A stretch of 64,000 nucleotides of DNA from Bidens hawaiensis (lineage: Eukaryota > Streptophyta > Magnoliopsida > Asterales > Asteraceae). Both the position numbers and the translations under genes were made by a program. The notes beneath the pieces were generated by a model that saw nothing but the letters and a program-made list of their open reading frames with translations, searched no databases and had not been told where the DNA came from. Within the stretch, counting starts at the first letter, position 1. Every line of letters starts with the position of its first letter. The DNA lies in contig JAIQDT010004206.1 of the NCBI GenBank assembly GCA_021521415.1, forward strand, positions 1 through 64,000, read 5' to 3'. This document shows, piece after piece, positions 42,217-53,639 of the stretch.

Positions 42217-44133
42217 ATGATGAATCCAGATCCAACTCCCTCGGTATAATTTCATAAACACCATGATTCCTTCATTCATCTTATTTTCTGGGTTCACACA
42301 GATCTAGACGGAGTTCTAATGAACCGTCGGCCTAGATCTGAGGATAGATCTTCAAATATGTTGTCATAATCTTGATTATAAACTGTTATTAGGCATCTAG
42401 AACGTGTTTATCATCATTGTTTGTTAATTTTTAGGTCTATTTTGCATAGTTTGTAGATCTAAGTTTTTGTTTGAAGGTACTGGGTTCCAATTGACCAAGT
42501 AAACCAGAGGGGTTTTGATCCAAACATTCTAGAAACCTAATTCATGTCTAGGCGACACCCAAGGAAAGAAAAAATTGAAAAATGGACAAGTTTAACTTTT
42601 TCGCATGCAAATGGTTTCGCTTCGCATGACCATGCGATGCGAAACATCTGTTTGTTTCGCTTCGCATGACCCTGTGATGCGAAACTCCTGTCTATATCGC
42701 TTCGTATCCCATGCGAAGCGAAATAGTGCCAATGCGAAATTTCTCATGCGAAAATTCTATACTTGGCAAAATTTTCAATTGTTTAAGGCTGATAGCTACT
42801 AGACTGTTATGGACTGATGGACTGTTTGGACTCTTGGACTGCTATGGACTGTTAAAACTTGTACATTATGGACTAATTTACTTGTAAATATACAAATAAC
42901 TTATCAACTTATTAAAACTTATTTGTACATAATTAATTGATAATATGAAACCAATTGAGTTAAATATCTTGTGCATATTTAAGACATCTGTACATAACAT
43001 AACTTATCTTGTTTAACTTTGTTTAATGATGATTTCATGATCTAAATGAATGGTTTCAGGGTCATAGTCAATTCTGTGTTCTCGGGCTTCCCAAGTCCAA
43101 AAATGACAAAGTGTTCACTTCCATGGTCAAGGGGCTAAAGCAATCACCCCTTTCATATGCCATCACTGCTAACCCAGCTATTTATTCCAAATGGGTTTTG
43201 GACTTCTGGGCCTTTGCTAAAGTTGCTGATGATTCCCTGTCGTTTACTACTAAGGATGCTGGGAAGGAACTGATAATTACAGAAGGAGATATATGACGGG
43301 TGTTAAAGATCACTGACAAGCTAGACCATACATATGGAAAAGGTGACAGGGCAAAGTTGGCGGATTTTGTGACTCAGATGGGATATGACACTGAATGGAA
43401 GAGCCTGGAGAAGAAAAACCTCCCGCCATATTGGAGGTTTCTCTTCCATATCGTGACCCATTGCTTTGCTGATATTCGTGGAGGGTTCGACAACATGAGA
43501 GTCGATTGGGTTCGCATTATGTTTGCATTGACAACTCGAGAGAAGCTCAATTACTCTCGAAGGTTATTTCTGTGTATGATGGCCAACGTGAAGAACGACT
43601 CTACATGGCTTATGTATCCAAGGTTTGTACAGATGCTAATTGATGATATGATGCATGAGGTACCCAGGCCACCACACAAGAAAGCCAAAGACAAGAAGTC
43701 ATTGCCAGAGCCCTATCATGTGAACGAGATCAAGTTGTCGATCTTTGGTGTGTTGTTGAACACCAAAGGGAAGGGGCATCAATATGAGGGACCAAAGCCG
43801 GGTCCAAAATTTGGATTGTTTGAAGAAACAGAGCCTGCTGGGAATGAGGCTTCTTTTGAAAGTGGAGAGATGGTTGAGTCTGAGCCTGAGGTTGAGGCAG
43901 AACAATCTAACTCGTCAGATGAGCCAGCTGAGGATAGAACAAAGGCTAAACACGATTTGAAGCGGAAGGCAGCCGACAAGCCTTCCGTTGGTTGTTCTTC
44001 TAGCAAAGGCAAGGAGGCTGAAGAAGCAGAAGAGAACGTTCAGCCCTTGAAACGTTTGAGGAAGCTTGGAGACTCCCAAAAGTCCTCTGTTGATACATGT
44101 TTAGTACGTCTCGGTCTTTATTTTGTCTGTTAA
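42217..44133 (+). pseudogene. Retroelement accessory ORF with one GT-AG intron, one in-frame stop
   Basis: Exon 1 (42217-42243) encodes MMNPDPTPS and ends at a GTATAA donor. The intron is 42244-43059 with acceptor TGGTTTCAG. Exon 2 (43060-44133) continues in phase with GHSQFCVLGFPKSKNDKVFT, giving about 366 codons. A TGA at 43294-43296 sits in ITEGDI.RVLKI. The body (PPYWRFLFHIVTHCFADIRG, MMANVKNDSTWLMYPRFVQM) resembles the accessory ORF seen in Asteraceae LTR elements, by memory of the type only. The tail is acidic (ESEPEVEAEQ), then basic (KRKAADK, LKRLRKLG, nuclear-signal-like). The last codons overlap the LTR at 44088. Function unknown. Confidence 0.55.
42600..42760. repeat. TTTCGCTTCGCATG palindromic motif array, copy 1
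   Basis: Several alternating forms occur in about 160 bp: TTTCGCTTCGCATG, CATGCGATGCGAAAC and CATGCGAAGCGAAA. These are inverted relatives of one another. The array lies inside the intron of the accessory ORF. The same motif family reappears at 51765-51960. Confidence 0.85.
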
Positions 44134-44588
44134 TGTAATAGTCTTATTTTATAGGGAGTTTAATGTAAATAGTCACATTCGCCTTTATTGTAAGGCACAT
44201 TCGTTACCCTGTAACGAATGTGTCACGTTCGTATTAATGTAAGTCCCATTCGTTAACCTTGTTTAACGAATGGAACATAACGAATGAAGGGCTATTTGGT
44301 ATGTGTAATGTATAACGAATGAATGTCTCATTCGTTAAGTCTTTAATGTAGCGAGTGACTCATTCGTTAAGGTTATCTTAACGAATGAGGTCATCTCCCT
44401 ATTTATACCCCTGTAATCTATTTTAATGTAACAGTTCTTGATTATTCACTCTCTAGCCTCGTTACTCTGCCAAAATTTACTCTCAACACACACAGTACAC
44501 ATAGTTAACGTAATCAAGCCCAATCGTATACCTGAACAACGAATTCATCGATGTCATCATAAGATCTAGATCCTTATAGGTTCATACA
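44088..44588 (+). mobile_element. CATTCGTTA-rich LTR, likely 5' LTR of copia element 3
   Basis: It runs from TGTTGATACATG to GGTTCATACA; TATA CTATTTATACCC lies at about 44399-44410. A PBS-like TTGTATCAGAGCC (44591-44603) follows directly. The block 44165-44400 carries about ten AACGAATG/CATTCGTTA motifs. It aligns with the reverse LTR at 534-1007. The start is approximate because the upstream frame reads into it. The gag that follows, after one insertion, is that of element 3. Confidence 0.65.
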
Positions 44589-44603
44589 ATTTGTATCAGA
44601 GCC

Positions 44604-45297
44604 AGTGATCTGATCTTCGATGTTATTCATTGCATAAGTGTATCGATTCATTGTTCATTAAGTCTATTTGAAGTATGAATTGACATGAATCTGAATTCGT
44701 TTGAGTTCTGATAAAACAGAGCCTAGGTTTAATTATAAGTGGATCGAGATAAGTGTAATTAGGAGTGTTAATAAGGTAATCTGGAATGAGTTATGGATAT
44801 TTGAGGCTGAATTGAAGCGAATTGGTTAAGTGATTGATTCAACTAATTAGTTAATTGAAGTTTAAATCGGATATTAATGGCAGTTAGTTATTTGGACAAT
44901 TGTGGTCCAGATTGTAGTGATTGTGATTACGGACTGACTAGTAATGTTCGGATTTATGTTGAGGATTGTTTGATATAAGTTTCATTGATTTCGTACAAAT
45001 TTTGATTAAGTTTGGAGGTTTGAATGTCTAAAGATATGAATTCTCATTCATTACTGATGAGTTCTGATTCGTTACTGGATGAAGTCTGATTCGTTACTTT
45101 ACAACTGATCATTCGTTAACACCATTCGTTATTCATTTGTGATTCGTGAAATACATTCGCTAAATCTCACATTCGCTAAACTCATTCACCATTCGTTTGA
45201 ACAGTGTCTCATTCGCTATCCACTTTCGTTAGTCTCAATCGTTAAAATTTACATTCGCTTGAATCATTAACGAATCTCACATTCGTTACTACTTCTC
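44604..45297 (+). other. Leader of element 3, first part
   Basis: Non-coding; 45050-45297 is again dense in CATTCGTTA, CATTCGCTA and TGATTCGTTAC motifs. The leader resumes after the solo LTR at 48370-48458. Confidence 0.55.
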
Positions 45298-48200
45298 TGT
45301 CACACCCGACTAGCATAATGCGGAAGCGTAAAACGGGAATGTAACAGACACCTCTGGTATCAATAACATTGTTTATAAAGAAACATTACAACTAATTTAC
45401 ATTATATTACAGTGATCTATCTTTGATTACAAACTAGGTGTTACAACAAAATATACTTGGAAGTTATTCTATTCGTACTAGTAAGTCTGCGTCTATTCAC
45501 ACCGCATCGATCACATTTGGTAACAGATGGCACAAATTCACGGATTTTCCAACTTCGGTATCACACCTGAAAAGCACGTTTAAAATGGGTCAACTACTAG
45601 AGTTGGTGAGTTTCACGAGTTTCAAGAAAATAAATATGCGTAATCACAAGACATAATTTGTATATACGCATGTAAGTATATGTGTATGTATCGATATATG
45701 TGATGTAATTATGCTAAGCTACAGTGAAGCCTGGACTGTTCGTGCTGCGTACCTCCATTTCCCATGCTCAATCAACCATTGTGGCTCCCCTTCCGCCCAC
45801 ATTATGCCCCAAGTAGCTATGTCTAACACTACATAGCTGGTTCGTAAAAATATGGACATGTGCAAATGTGATAATGTCTCAGCAACCGTGCTGGCCCCGC
45901 CTGGGTTTGTCAAACCAATAGTATTATTCACAAGCCACCGGCTCGAAGTTAATCACTGTGTTAGTGGGGACTTTCATGTGTTAGCGCTTAGATAATTCAC
46001 ATCATCACATGTTTCAGATAAGTATATAGATATAAGCAAACATGCTTTTCACCCCAAAAGTTCGTAAAACAGTTTAGAAGTGGGGTCATGAAACTCACTG
46101 TTTAGTAGATAATCAGTAGCACGTCGGTTCGAGGTTTGTATAACTTGCAATCATGGTTTCCTATAATCAATATTATATTAATATTAATATTTTAATATTA
46201 TTATAATCTCAATACTAAAGTGGGCTGTATAACTAATCTGGGTATAGCTGGAACGCCCAGAAAGTGGCAATAGGCTTAATTTGTGATGTTGTTCAATGTC
46301 TAATACTTAAAACCGAACTTGGCTCAGATTCCCGTTTTCCCAGCTGGGCCAAGTTGTTCGTTTACGCGTTCAGAAAACAGTTATGGGGAAATAAGCTTGG
46401 GTAAATGTATTGGTTACCAAAATGATTAGGTTATAAAGAAAGATCACATATTAGGGTCCCGGATTAGTTACGGGGCCCGTTTTCGTTTATTCAGTTTGAT
46501 TTGAGAAGAAACGCCCACAATCTATCCAGATTGCCCAGGTTTCTTATAGAAAAGTTTCTTTTTCACTTAATTAATCCAAGAATATGATTTTTGATCACTC
46601 TTAGTGTTTTGATATTCCCGCAGGTTCGTTAGTCGCGAACTTGCAGGTTTTTATAAAAACTGAATTTGTTTAATCTTCAAATTAGCATAACTAATTAACC
46701 GTTAATCATTAAATTATGAAAATTTAGCCACTTATCAATTAAAATATGTAAATTTTTATAAAAATATTTTTGGAATTATTTATTGATTTATTAATTTATA
46801 AAAATTCATTTTATCAGCTATATTTCGCCTGAAAATTGTTCGTTTATCCCAAACGGTTTCCAAAAATTCTAAAAAAATTCCTGAATACTCAAATCATGTC
46901 CCAAAACAAGTTGTATCAATTCTAGAATGTAAAAAGCTCGTGCAATATTCTTTTTGGCCCAGATTCAGCAATAAAAATTCACACGAACGCATATACAAAA
47001 AACACCCTTAGATTTCTCCAAACGATCCCAAGATTCATATGTGATCAAAATACATTAAATCTGTGTTCCCATAAAGATTTCATAATTTTTGAAGCATTTT
47101 AACTATTTTTCCCCATTAAACGTCACAATTCGGTAATAAATTTGCCAAATATTCTCGGATGGTCGAAAAGTTACCAAATTTGAACAGGGACTCAATGACA
47201 TGGTCCCTGATATCCCTGAAAATTTCAAGGCCTAATAATATGCACATCACAACCTTAACCTAAACAGCCCGTAAGCGAGTGTTTCGGCATTACCTTAGCG
47301 GTTTTGGTGCGTTTCCGCCTTTCTAATCAACTTTTCAAGATCTTGTGCTCCTATGTAGACTAGATACAAGTCCGATATCACAAACCAAGCCATTTTTTAT
47401 CAACATAACATCCCTTAACTTAGGGTTTCGGCTAGTGCACAAAAACGAACTTTTGAACAGTAAAAACGCCGTTTCAACCCTTTAATCCGTGTTTATGGCC
47501 AAAAAAACTATCAATCCAGGTTCCTTACCATGTGTATGATAAAACACATGTTTATGGATCATTTTTATGGTTTTTACATGGTTAGGAATGATTTTTGGCA
47601 ATCAAGCTATGTTTATATGGTATTAATCGAGTTTAAACGAGCCGTAAATTGATTATTTATGACTTTTTTTACCTAGTTTCTTGCTGGTTTTTGAGAGGAC
47701 CAGGTTGATATCCAGATTTTTCCACAAGAAAATGAATCTAAAAATATCTTAAACTTATTTTTATATTTAAAAGAAACTTGGGGGGGGGGGGGGTTTCCCC
47801 TATTGCGGCCGCCCCAAAAGGTGGGGTCCATGGGCCCCCTCTTGCTCTTTTGTCTCGTTTCTCGTGCCTTTACGTGAAATCCAGACCCCAAATTTATTTT
47901 GGGTTCGGTTTTTGGCGCTAAAAACTTATCGGGTGCGTCAAACAGTGCGAAAACAAGTGTTTTTCGGCTAGTTTTGTGTAGAATTATAAAAACATACTAT
48001 ATGTTTGTAAAAATCGAAATTATTTTCATGGATCGCTTAAAACATTTCAAATAAGTGTTTGGTAAGTCTTTTTCGGCTTAACGAATGATACAATGCTTGG
48101 TTTGTAACTATCTTTCGCGTTTAAATCTATAGTGGGTAGTTAAACGAGCATGTTTTCGTTTAACTTGTTTGCTATCGAACTAAGGCCATATTATTAATAT

Positions 48201-48364
48201 TTTAGCTTATATTAAACGTATATCACTTATAGATTCCCCCCCGGGATTTCTGGGTAACAACCCGACCCGTTCAGTTAATCGTTCGTTTGTTACGCAAAAG
48301 GCGTTTATTTGCTTAATCGATAAATACGTACTGAGGTGTACCTTGTTTTGGCTCAAATGTCACA
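45298..48364 (-). mobile_element. 3.07-kb solo LTR inserted in the leader of element 3
   Basis: It starts TGTCACACCCGAC and ends CTCAAATGTCACA, with the 5-bp duplication TTCTC at 45293-45297 and 48365-48369. Read on the minus strand, the ends TGTGACATTTGAGCC and GGGTGTGACA resemble those of the LTR at 59136-61090 (TGTAACATTT and GGTGTGACA), so minus orientation is likely. No coding region, PBS or PPT. A 13-G run lies at about 47780-47792. Confidence 0.75.
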
Positions 48365-48458
48365 TTCTCACTCGTTATTGTTCTGATTCGTGTGAACAGT
48401 AATTGTAACTTTTAAGTATTGACAAGTTTAGTCCTCTAAGTTTCAAAAGTGTTATCTC

Positions 48459-50564
48459 ATGGCTTCTCAGAATGCTTCGTACTATGCATTAGCATCCCAG
48501 AATGCTTTAATGCAACAAATGGTAACGATGGACAACGGGACTGGTAGTCACAACAAGTGTCCCAAACTTCTGAAACTATCAGATTTTGCTCGGTGGGAAC
48601 CGAGGTTTCGTGCTTACTTGGGGTCGGTACATCCAAGTAGTGTACGGTTTCTCGATGATGTTTATGCAGCACCTCTGGTAGGCAGTGACCATCTGGGTTG
48701 GACTCCAAAGGAATTTAAGCATTGTGAAGCACAAAAACTGAAAGATTTTGAAAGTGAGACAAAGGCTTATTCAACTCTCACAATGGCTTTACCCAAGCAA
48801 ATCTTTCACCAGTATAGCACTATTAAGATTTGTGCATCGCTGTTCACAACTTTGAAGAGAAGAAGCTTGGGAAATACCCTTGAGAGTAAGAAGACTCTCG
48901 TAAAATTTCAGTTTAGAAATTTTATTTTAATGAATAATGAAACCGTGAAGGAGATGATTAATCGATTTAGTCATCTTGTTGTGGAAATGTCAAGCGTGAA
49001 TCTTGAACCGAGTGAAGCTGAAAAAATTGATACTCTGAAGAATGCATTGCCTCCATCATATTCTACTTTCCTGTTTGTGTTAAAAGAGAATGGTTTCTTT
49101 TGTAACACAGAGCTTACTGCCGTACAATTTATTAACAAGATAGAGGAAAGAGAATTTGACCTGAAATGCCAGAATTTTTTGAAGGACAATCAAAAACAAA
49201 ATCCTTCACGTTATGGTGGTGCTATGTCAACAAATAATTCTTCAAGTTCTGTCCCAATCACTGTTTTCTTCACTCAAGCTCAAGAAGAGGCAACTATTGG
49301 AAACGGTTCACCTAACGTATGCTTCATGGAAACTGGTGCTAAATCTAGGTCAGATACAAATGCTTCAAGTTCGTTGCCTAAAGTGAACCTTCAAGAAGCT
49401 GAACAACAATTTGCGTTTGTATGTGCATTCATGACTTCATATGAACAACTGATTGGTAGCAAGATTGCAACAAGTGAGTTGCCTGATGAAGACTATGACC
49501 AGATTGATCCGGATGACCTTGAACTGATGGATCTCAAGTGGAATATGGAAATGATTGTCAGAAAGGTTAAAAGGTTTATGCAAAGAACGGGAAAAGACCT
49601 TCCTACACTTAACAAGCGAGTTGGGTTTTATAAACTGAAGGTCAAGTGTTATAATTGCAGGGACTTTGGCCACTTTGCCAAAGAGTGCGATAAACCGAGA
49701 AAGGAGTATTAGGGACCACACAACTCTGAGCAAACCTCGGGAAAAAATACATCGGGAAGTGATCAAAGCAAGAAGAGTTCATCAGAGGGTGATAAGAATA
49801 AGTCGAAAAACAATCAAGCTCTTGTCGCAAATGAAGGGGTAGACTGGTCTCAACGCTTATTGGGAAATCAAGTCAATCTGGCTGTTGTTGAACCGGTTGA
49901 GAAGTTTGAAGATGCAAGCAGCGATAATGTATCTGAAGAAAGCGACTACTCAGATTCGAAAACTGATTCTGATCATAGTTCGTCTGTGCAAACCGAATCT
50001 GAACAATCAGTTCCTGATCAAGTTGAATCTTATGCCTGCATGGCTAAGATTGAAGAGGTATGTCCTAAACCTCAAGTTAATGTATCTGAACATTCAACGG
50101 TTGTGGTTGAGTGTGTTGAATGTGCTGAACTCAAAACTAAACTTGAATCAGCATTAAATCAGAACATCACTCTCACAAAAAATTATTTTATGATCAATGA
50201 ATGCTATCGACAGAAATCCAAATTGCTGGAACAATCTACACTAAAATTAAAAATCTGTCTAAAAGTAATCATGATCTTAAAGCTAAAGTTCATTGTAAGA
50301 TAATTGTTGTTGAGCAACATTTCAAGGAGATTCTCCGACTCCGAACCTGCATTTCAAACCTTGAAAATGAAGTTTTAGAACTGAAATACAAACTTGGAAA
50401 ATTTCAAGATTCCTCGTTTCTTTTAATGAGATCATTGAAGTAAACAATTCTCATAAAAAAATGGGAAAGCGGGTTTGGGGTACGTCGAGATTCCTCATCC
50501 TTTTAAAGGAGATTACTGTAGCATTCCTGATGTGAAACAATGTCCAGAAATGCATACTGTTGAA
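48459..50564 (+). pseudogene. Copia element 3 gag, N-terminal part
   Basis: The frame begins MASQNASYYALASQNALMQQ. Gag core text such as HNKCPKLLKLSDFARWEPRF and TALPPSYSTF-like LKNALPPSYSTFLFVL follows. The zinc knuckle CYNCRDFGHFAKEC is at 49647-49688. TAG at 49710-49712 interrupts it. The same frame then continues with an acidic Ser-rich stretch, frameshifts near 50200 into a coiled-coil-like segment (CISNLENEVLELKYKLGKF), and shifts again near 50450. It is cut at 50565 by an insertion. Gag would build the particle and bind RNA; this one is broken at four or more points. Confidence 0.85.
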
Positions 50565-51079
50565 TATAGAACAAAACATATCAACTCTAGAACCGATTCA
50601 CATTAAAATTAAATCAGTGTTTATATAAGGCCCCGTTCCCGGAACCCTACTTCGGCGTTGGATTTACTCATAAAAGTAGTTCTAAAATCAGAGTTAATTA
50701 AAAACTTTTCGCGGAATACTTTAAAATTCATGCATTACATCACAAAACATAAGTACTTGTTTTAACAAAAGTTATCTTGTCTTAAAACATAACATAATAG
50801 TTCAAAACATTTATTTCAAGATGCCAGTCTTCCAGTCCTTGCCACATGCCATCCTCAAGCCAGCTCCTTCAATCTATTTACCTGCATGTATACTAAAAGT
50901 CAGCTTCGTTGAGTGAGTTTTAGATAAGCAGGTAACACACATTTCATTCACATTCTTTCACAGGTGTGTGTGTGTGTGTATTACCTTCGTTCTTACATTC
51001 ATACTTCCATACCTTCATGCTGTTACTTACCTTCATTATTTTTATGCATACATAATCGTTCTACGCTTTAAAGAGCCTT

Positions 51080-51310
51080 TCGCCCTATGACCCTCGCATA
51101 TATTATTATTGTCTGCCACCCTACATTCTTCGCAGATATTTTTAGGGTCTGCAACCCTTTATTCTTCATAGATAATTTTAGGGTCTACAACCCTTTATTC
51201 TTTGCAGATATTTTTAGGGTCTGTAACCCTTTGACTCTTCGCATATATTACTAGTGTATGTAACCCTGTACTCTTCGCATATATTATTAGGGTATGCAAC
51301 CCTTTAACCA
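51080..51310. repeat. 36-bp minisatellite, about six units
   Basis: Units of the form TTCTTCGCAGATATTTTTAG plus GGTCTGCAACCCTTTA are repeated head to tail, with the later units changed to CGCATATATTA(C/T)TAG. It lies inside the 2.0-kb insertion. There are no spacers, so it is not CRISPR-like. Confidence 0.85.
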
Positions 51311-51764
51311 TTCAACCATACACACCATACATATCATACATTCATTAGTTACATCTATTCCGTATACCTCTTCATACATACATTCAACTCTTTCTATACC
51401 CATTTAAGTATATTTATAAACATTCATATGGCATACACTTACCACTTAAGGTAAGTGTATTAACTAATCACATTGAGTATGCATACAGCCCCGAGAACAT
51501 AACATAGAAAATGGGGCTAGAACTCGCCTGGGTCCTGTTTCTCTCTGAGTTAGGTGTAATGCCCTTCCTTAGCTGTGCATGGCTAACTGTGTAACAAGGC
51601 ACGAGTATCAATTATTTATCTTAACTACTTCATACATATAGGTGAATGAAACCCTCAACTAACGGGGGTCCGGGGGCAGCGCCCCTGGTAGCGGGGTCTA
51701 GGGGCGGAAGCCCTAGCAGGGTCCAAGGGGCAGAGCCCCTGGCTAGGGTTGAATCGAATAAAAT

Positions 51765-51960
51765 TTCGCATGGGAATTTTGCATGAGAATTTCGCATGAG
51801 AATTTTGCATGGAATTTCGCATGAAATTTCACTTCGAATGGGAAGTTTCGCTTCGCATGGGCCGTTTTGCTTCTCATGCTTATTTCGCTTCGCATGGCAT
51901 GCGATGCGAAACTCTTGGATTTTTCATGACATGGCATGCGATGTGAAACCCTTTTTCATG
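51765..51960. repeat. TTTCGCTTCGCATG palindromic motif array, copy 2
   Basis: It begins with repeats of AATTTCGCATG(G/A)GAATTTTGCATG and passes to TTTCGCTTCGCATGG, then CATGCGATGCGAAACTC. It shares exact blocks with 42600-42760 although the surrounding elements are unrelated. Confidence 0.85.
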
Positions 51961-52592
51961 CAACTTAGACCCGATTACCTTATTTGTCATTTTAAAGCCG
52001 TTTTACTCATAGAATTTTCCGTGGAACCCGATTTCACCCTTTTTATGGGTTTTGGGTCATACCAACTTTGTATACCCATGTTTTCAAGGTCCGGATATCA
52101 CCTTTTTTTTGTCCTATAACACCCCCGTGAGGTTATAACTCACCAAGTTTATGTTTTTCTTACGTTATACACCCCGATCTATCATTCTAACAGTTTGCAT
52201 GTCGAAATCAACCACAAAACTCAACCATGTTGGCCCAAAACTCACCATTTGGTCTCGGGTTCGGATCTGGACAGATCCGAGGATGTTGGTGATGTTTCTT
52301 GTTGTTTTATGGTGTTTACACCCAAGACTCGTTCTTCCTTGAGCACGGATTTGGATCCGAAATGTAGAGAGAAAGTGTGTGTGTTCTTGAGTGTGTGTGT
52401 GTTGTGAAAGGAAGGAAAATGGTGAAAGGGTGGAGGGGTTGGGTTTATATAGAGGGGCTATGGGCCCCACAACCCACTCACAATTCCAAATCCAAATTTT
52501 ACCCAAACATTTACACACACAATCAAATTAACAACACACACGCAATAATAAATTTTCTTTTATTTATTAATCTCAATATACGGATGTTATAG

Positions 52593-53630
52593 TTTACCAA
52601 TTGTGAAATGGACGGTTCTATTGAGGAGTTGTCTGAACCAGATGAGATTGTCAAACACAAGAATATTCCTGCTGACAATCACATCTTATGTGAACCTGAA
52701 GAGTTTGAACAAGTAGTGTATGGTTTAAAACCTTTGGGTGATTCATCAAAAACTCCTAAGGTATCTCCTAATGTACCTAAATCAGATAAACCCTCTGTGT
52801 CTGATGAGGAGTTGATGAGGTTCATCAATCCTCAACCTAAATTTTCAAGTGGGAAGATATTTAAGTTAAAAGGATTGTCAAAAGTTTTTTCGGATAAAGA
52901 AGTTCATTTGAATCTTCTAAATCCTAAAATGATTGACAGTGTCTTTCAAGATGACACGTCAAAAGTTACTGAGCTTGAACAAAGATTTATCAAATCGAAA
53001 CTTGAGAATGTTCAAGAAAAGACAAATGGTAACAAGTTTAAACCTATAAAATTTGTAAAATCATCTGGGATGGAGAATTCATCTAATTCTACCAACCTGG
53101 AGTTTTTTCAAAATAAAAAGGGATTCAAACCTACTGTTTCAAAGAAAGTAATTTTTGAAGAATCTAAGTTAGATACTCCTCAACCCGTGCATGAAAACAA
53201 CCCAAGAGTGTCACCACAAAGATCGTTAGACACACGTTTATGTTTTAAATGTGGTGAATCGGGTCATGTTTCAAAGAAATGTAAAGCAAAGGTTGAGGAT
53301 ATCAAGTCGTCATTAAACCGAAAGACTAAATTAAATCAGAATATGAAAGACAAACAAATTGATGAATGTGGTATAATGTATTCTGATGTCAATCCAAAGA
53401 AAGTCGTTTGGGTTGAATCATTTAATGTATCAAACAAATTTGTTGACCGTGCTCAACCAATTTGTAAGAACACTGATTCAGGAATAATACGTGACGGTTA
53501 CTTAAAGAAGAAAACCAAGAAACCGGTCACCTATTCTCAAGTACCGAATGCTAGTGTTAATTTATCTTTATCTCCGAAAGTTTCAAAGGGAGAGCCCAAG
53601 ACTAAGGCTTGGGCTGCCTTTTTGATCTAA
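52593..53630 (+). pseudogene. Copia element 3 gag, C-terminal part with second zinc knuckle
   Basis: The reading frame from MDGSIEELSEPDEIVKHKN to the TAA at 53630 has no internal stop. It holds LCEPEEFEQVVYGLKPLGD, a Lys-rich middle and the zinc knuckle CFKCGESGHVSKKC (53241-53282). Two knuckles in one gag region are usual for SIRE-type elements. It is the continuation of the gag interrupted at 50565. The ATG at 52608 is simply the first Met after the insertion. Confidence 0.75.
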
Positions 53631-53639
53631 TCTTTTTAC

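Larger units (their letters stand above)
50565..52592. mobile_element. 2.0-kb insertion of uncertain type inside gag of element 3
   Basis: Gag sequence stops after EMHTVEY and resumes with FTNCEMDGS. The pentamer TATAG occurs at both edges (50565-50569 and 52588-52592), a candidate target duplication. The body has no ORF. It contains a 36-bp minisatellite, a TTTCGC array, AT-rich and (GT)n tracts, and a minus-strand TATATAAA motif near 52445. On the minus strand it starts (TAT)AACATCCGTATATTG, somewhat like the TGTAACATTT LTR starts here, so a decayed solo LTR is possible. Confidence 0.6.

Noticed and set aside
47673..47891. 72-residue minus-strand frame containing GGNRGNPPPP-like text
   Set aside because: It is produced by the G-run inside the 3-kb solo LTR.
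51080..51310. Regular repeats that could suggest a CRISPR array
   Set aside because: Units abut without unique spacers and drift in sequence; the context is plant retroelement DNA.
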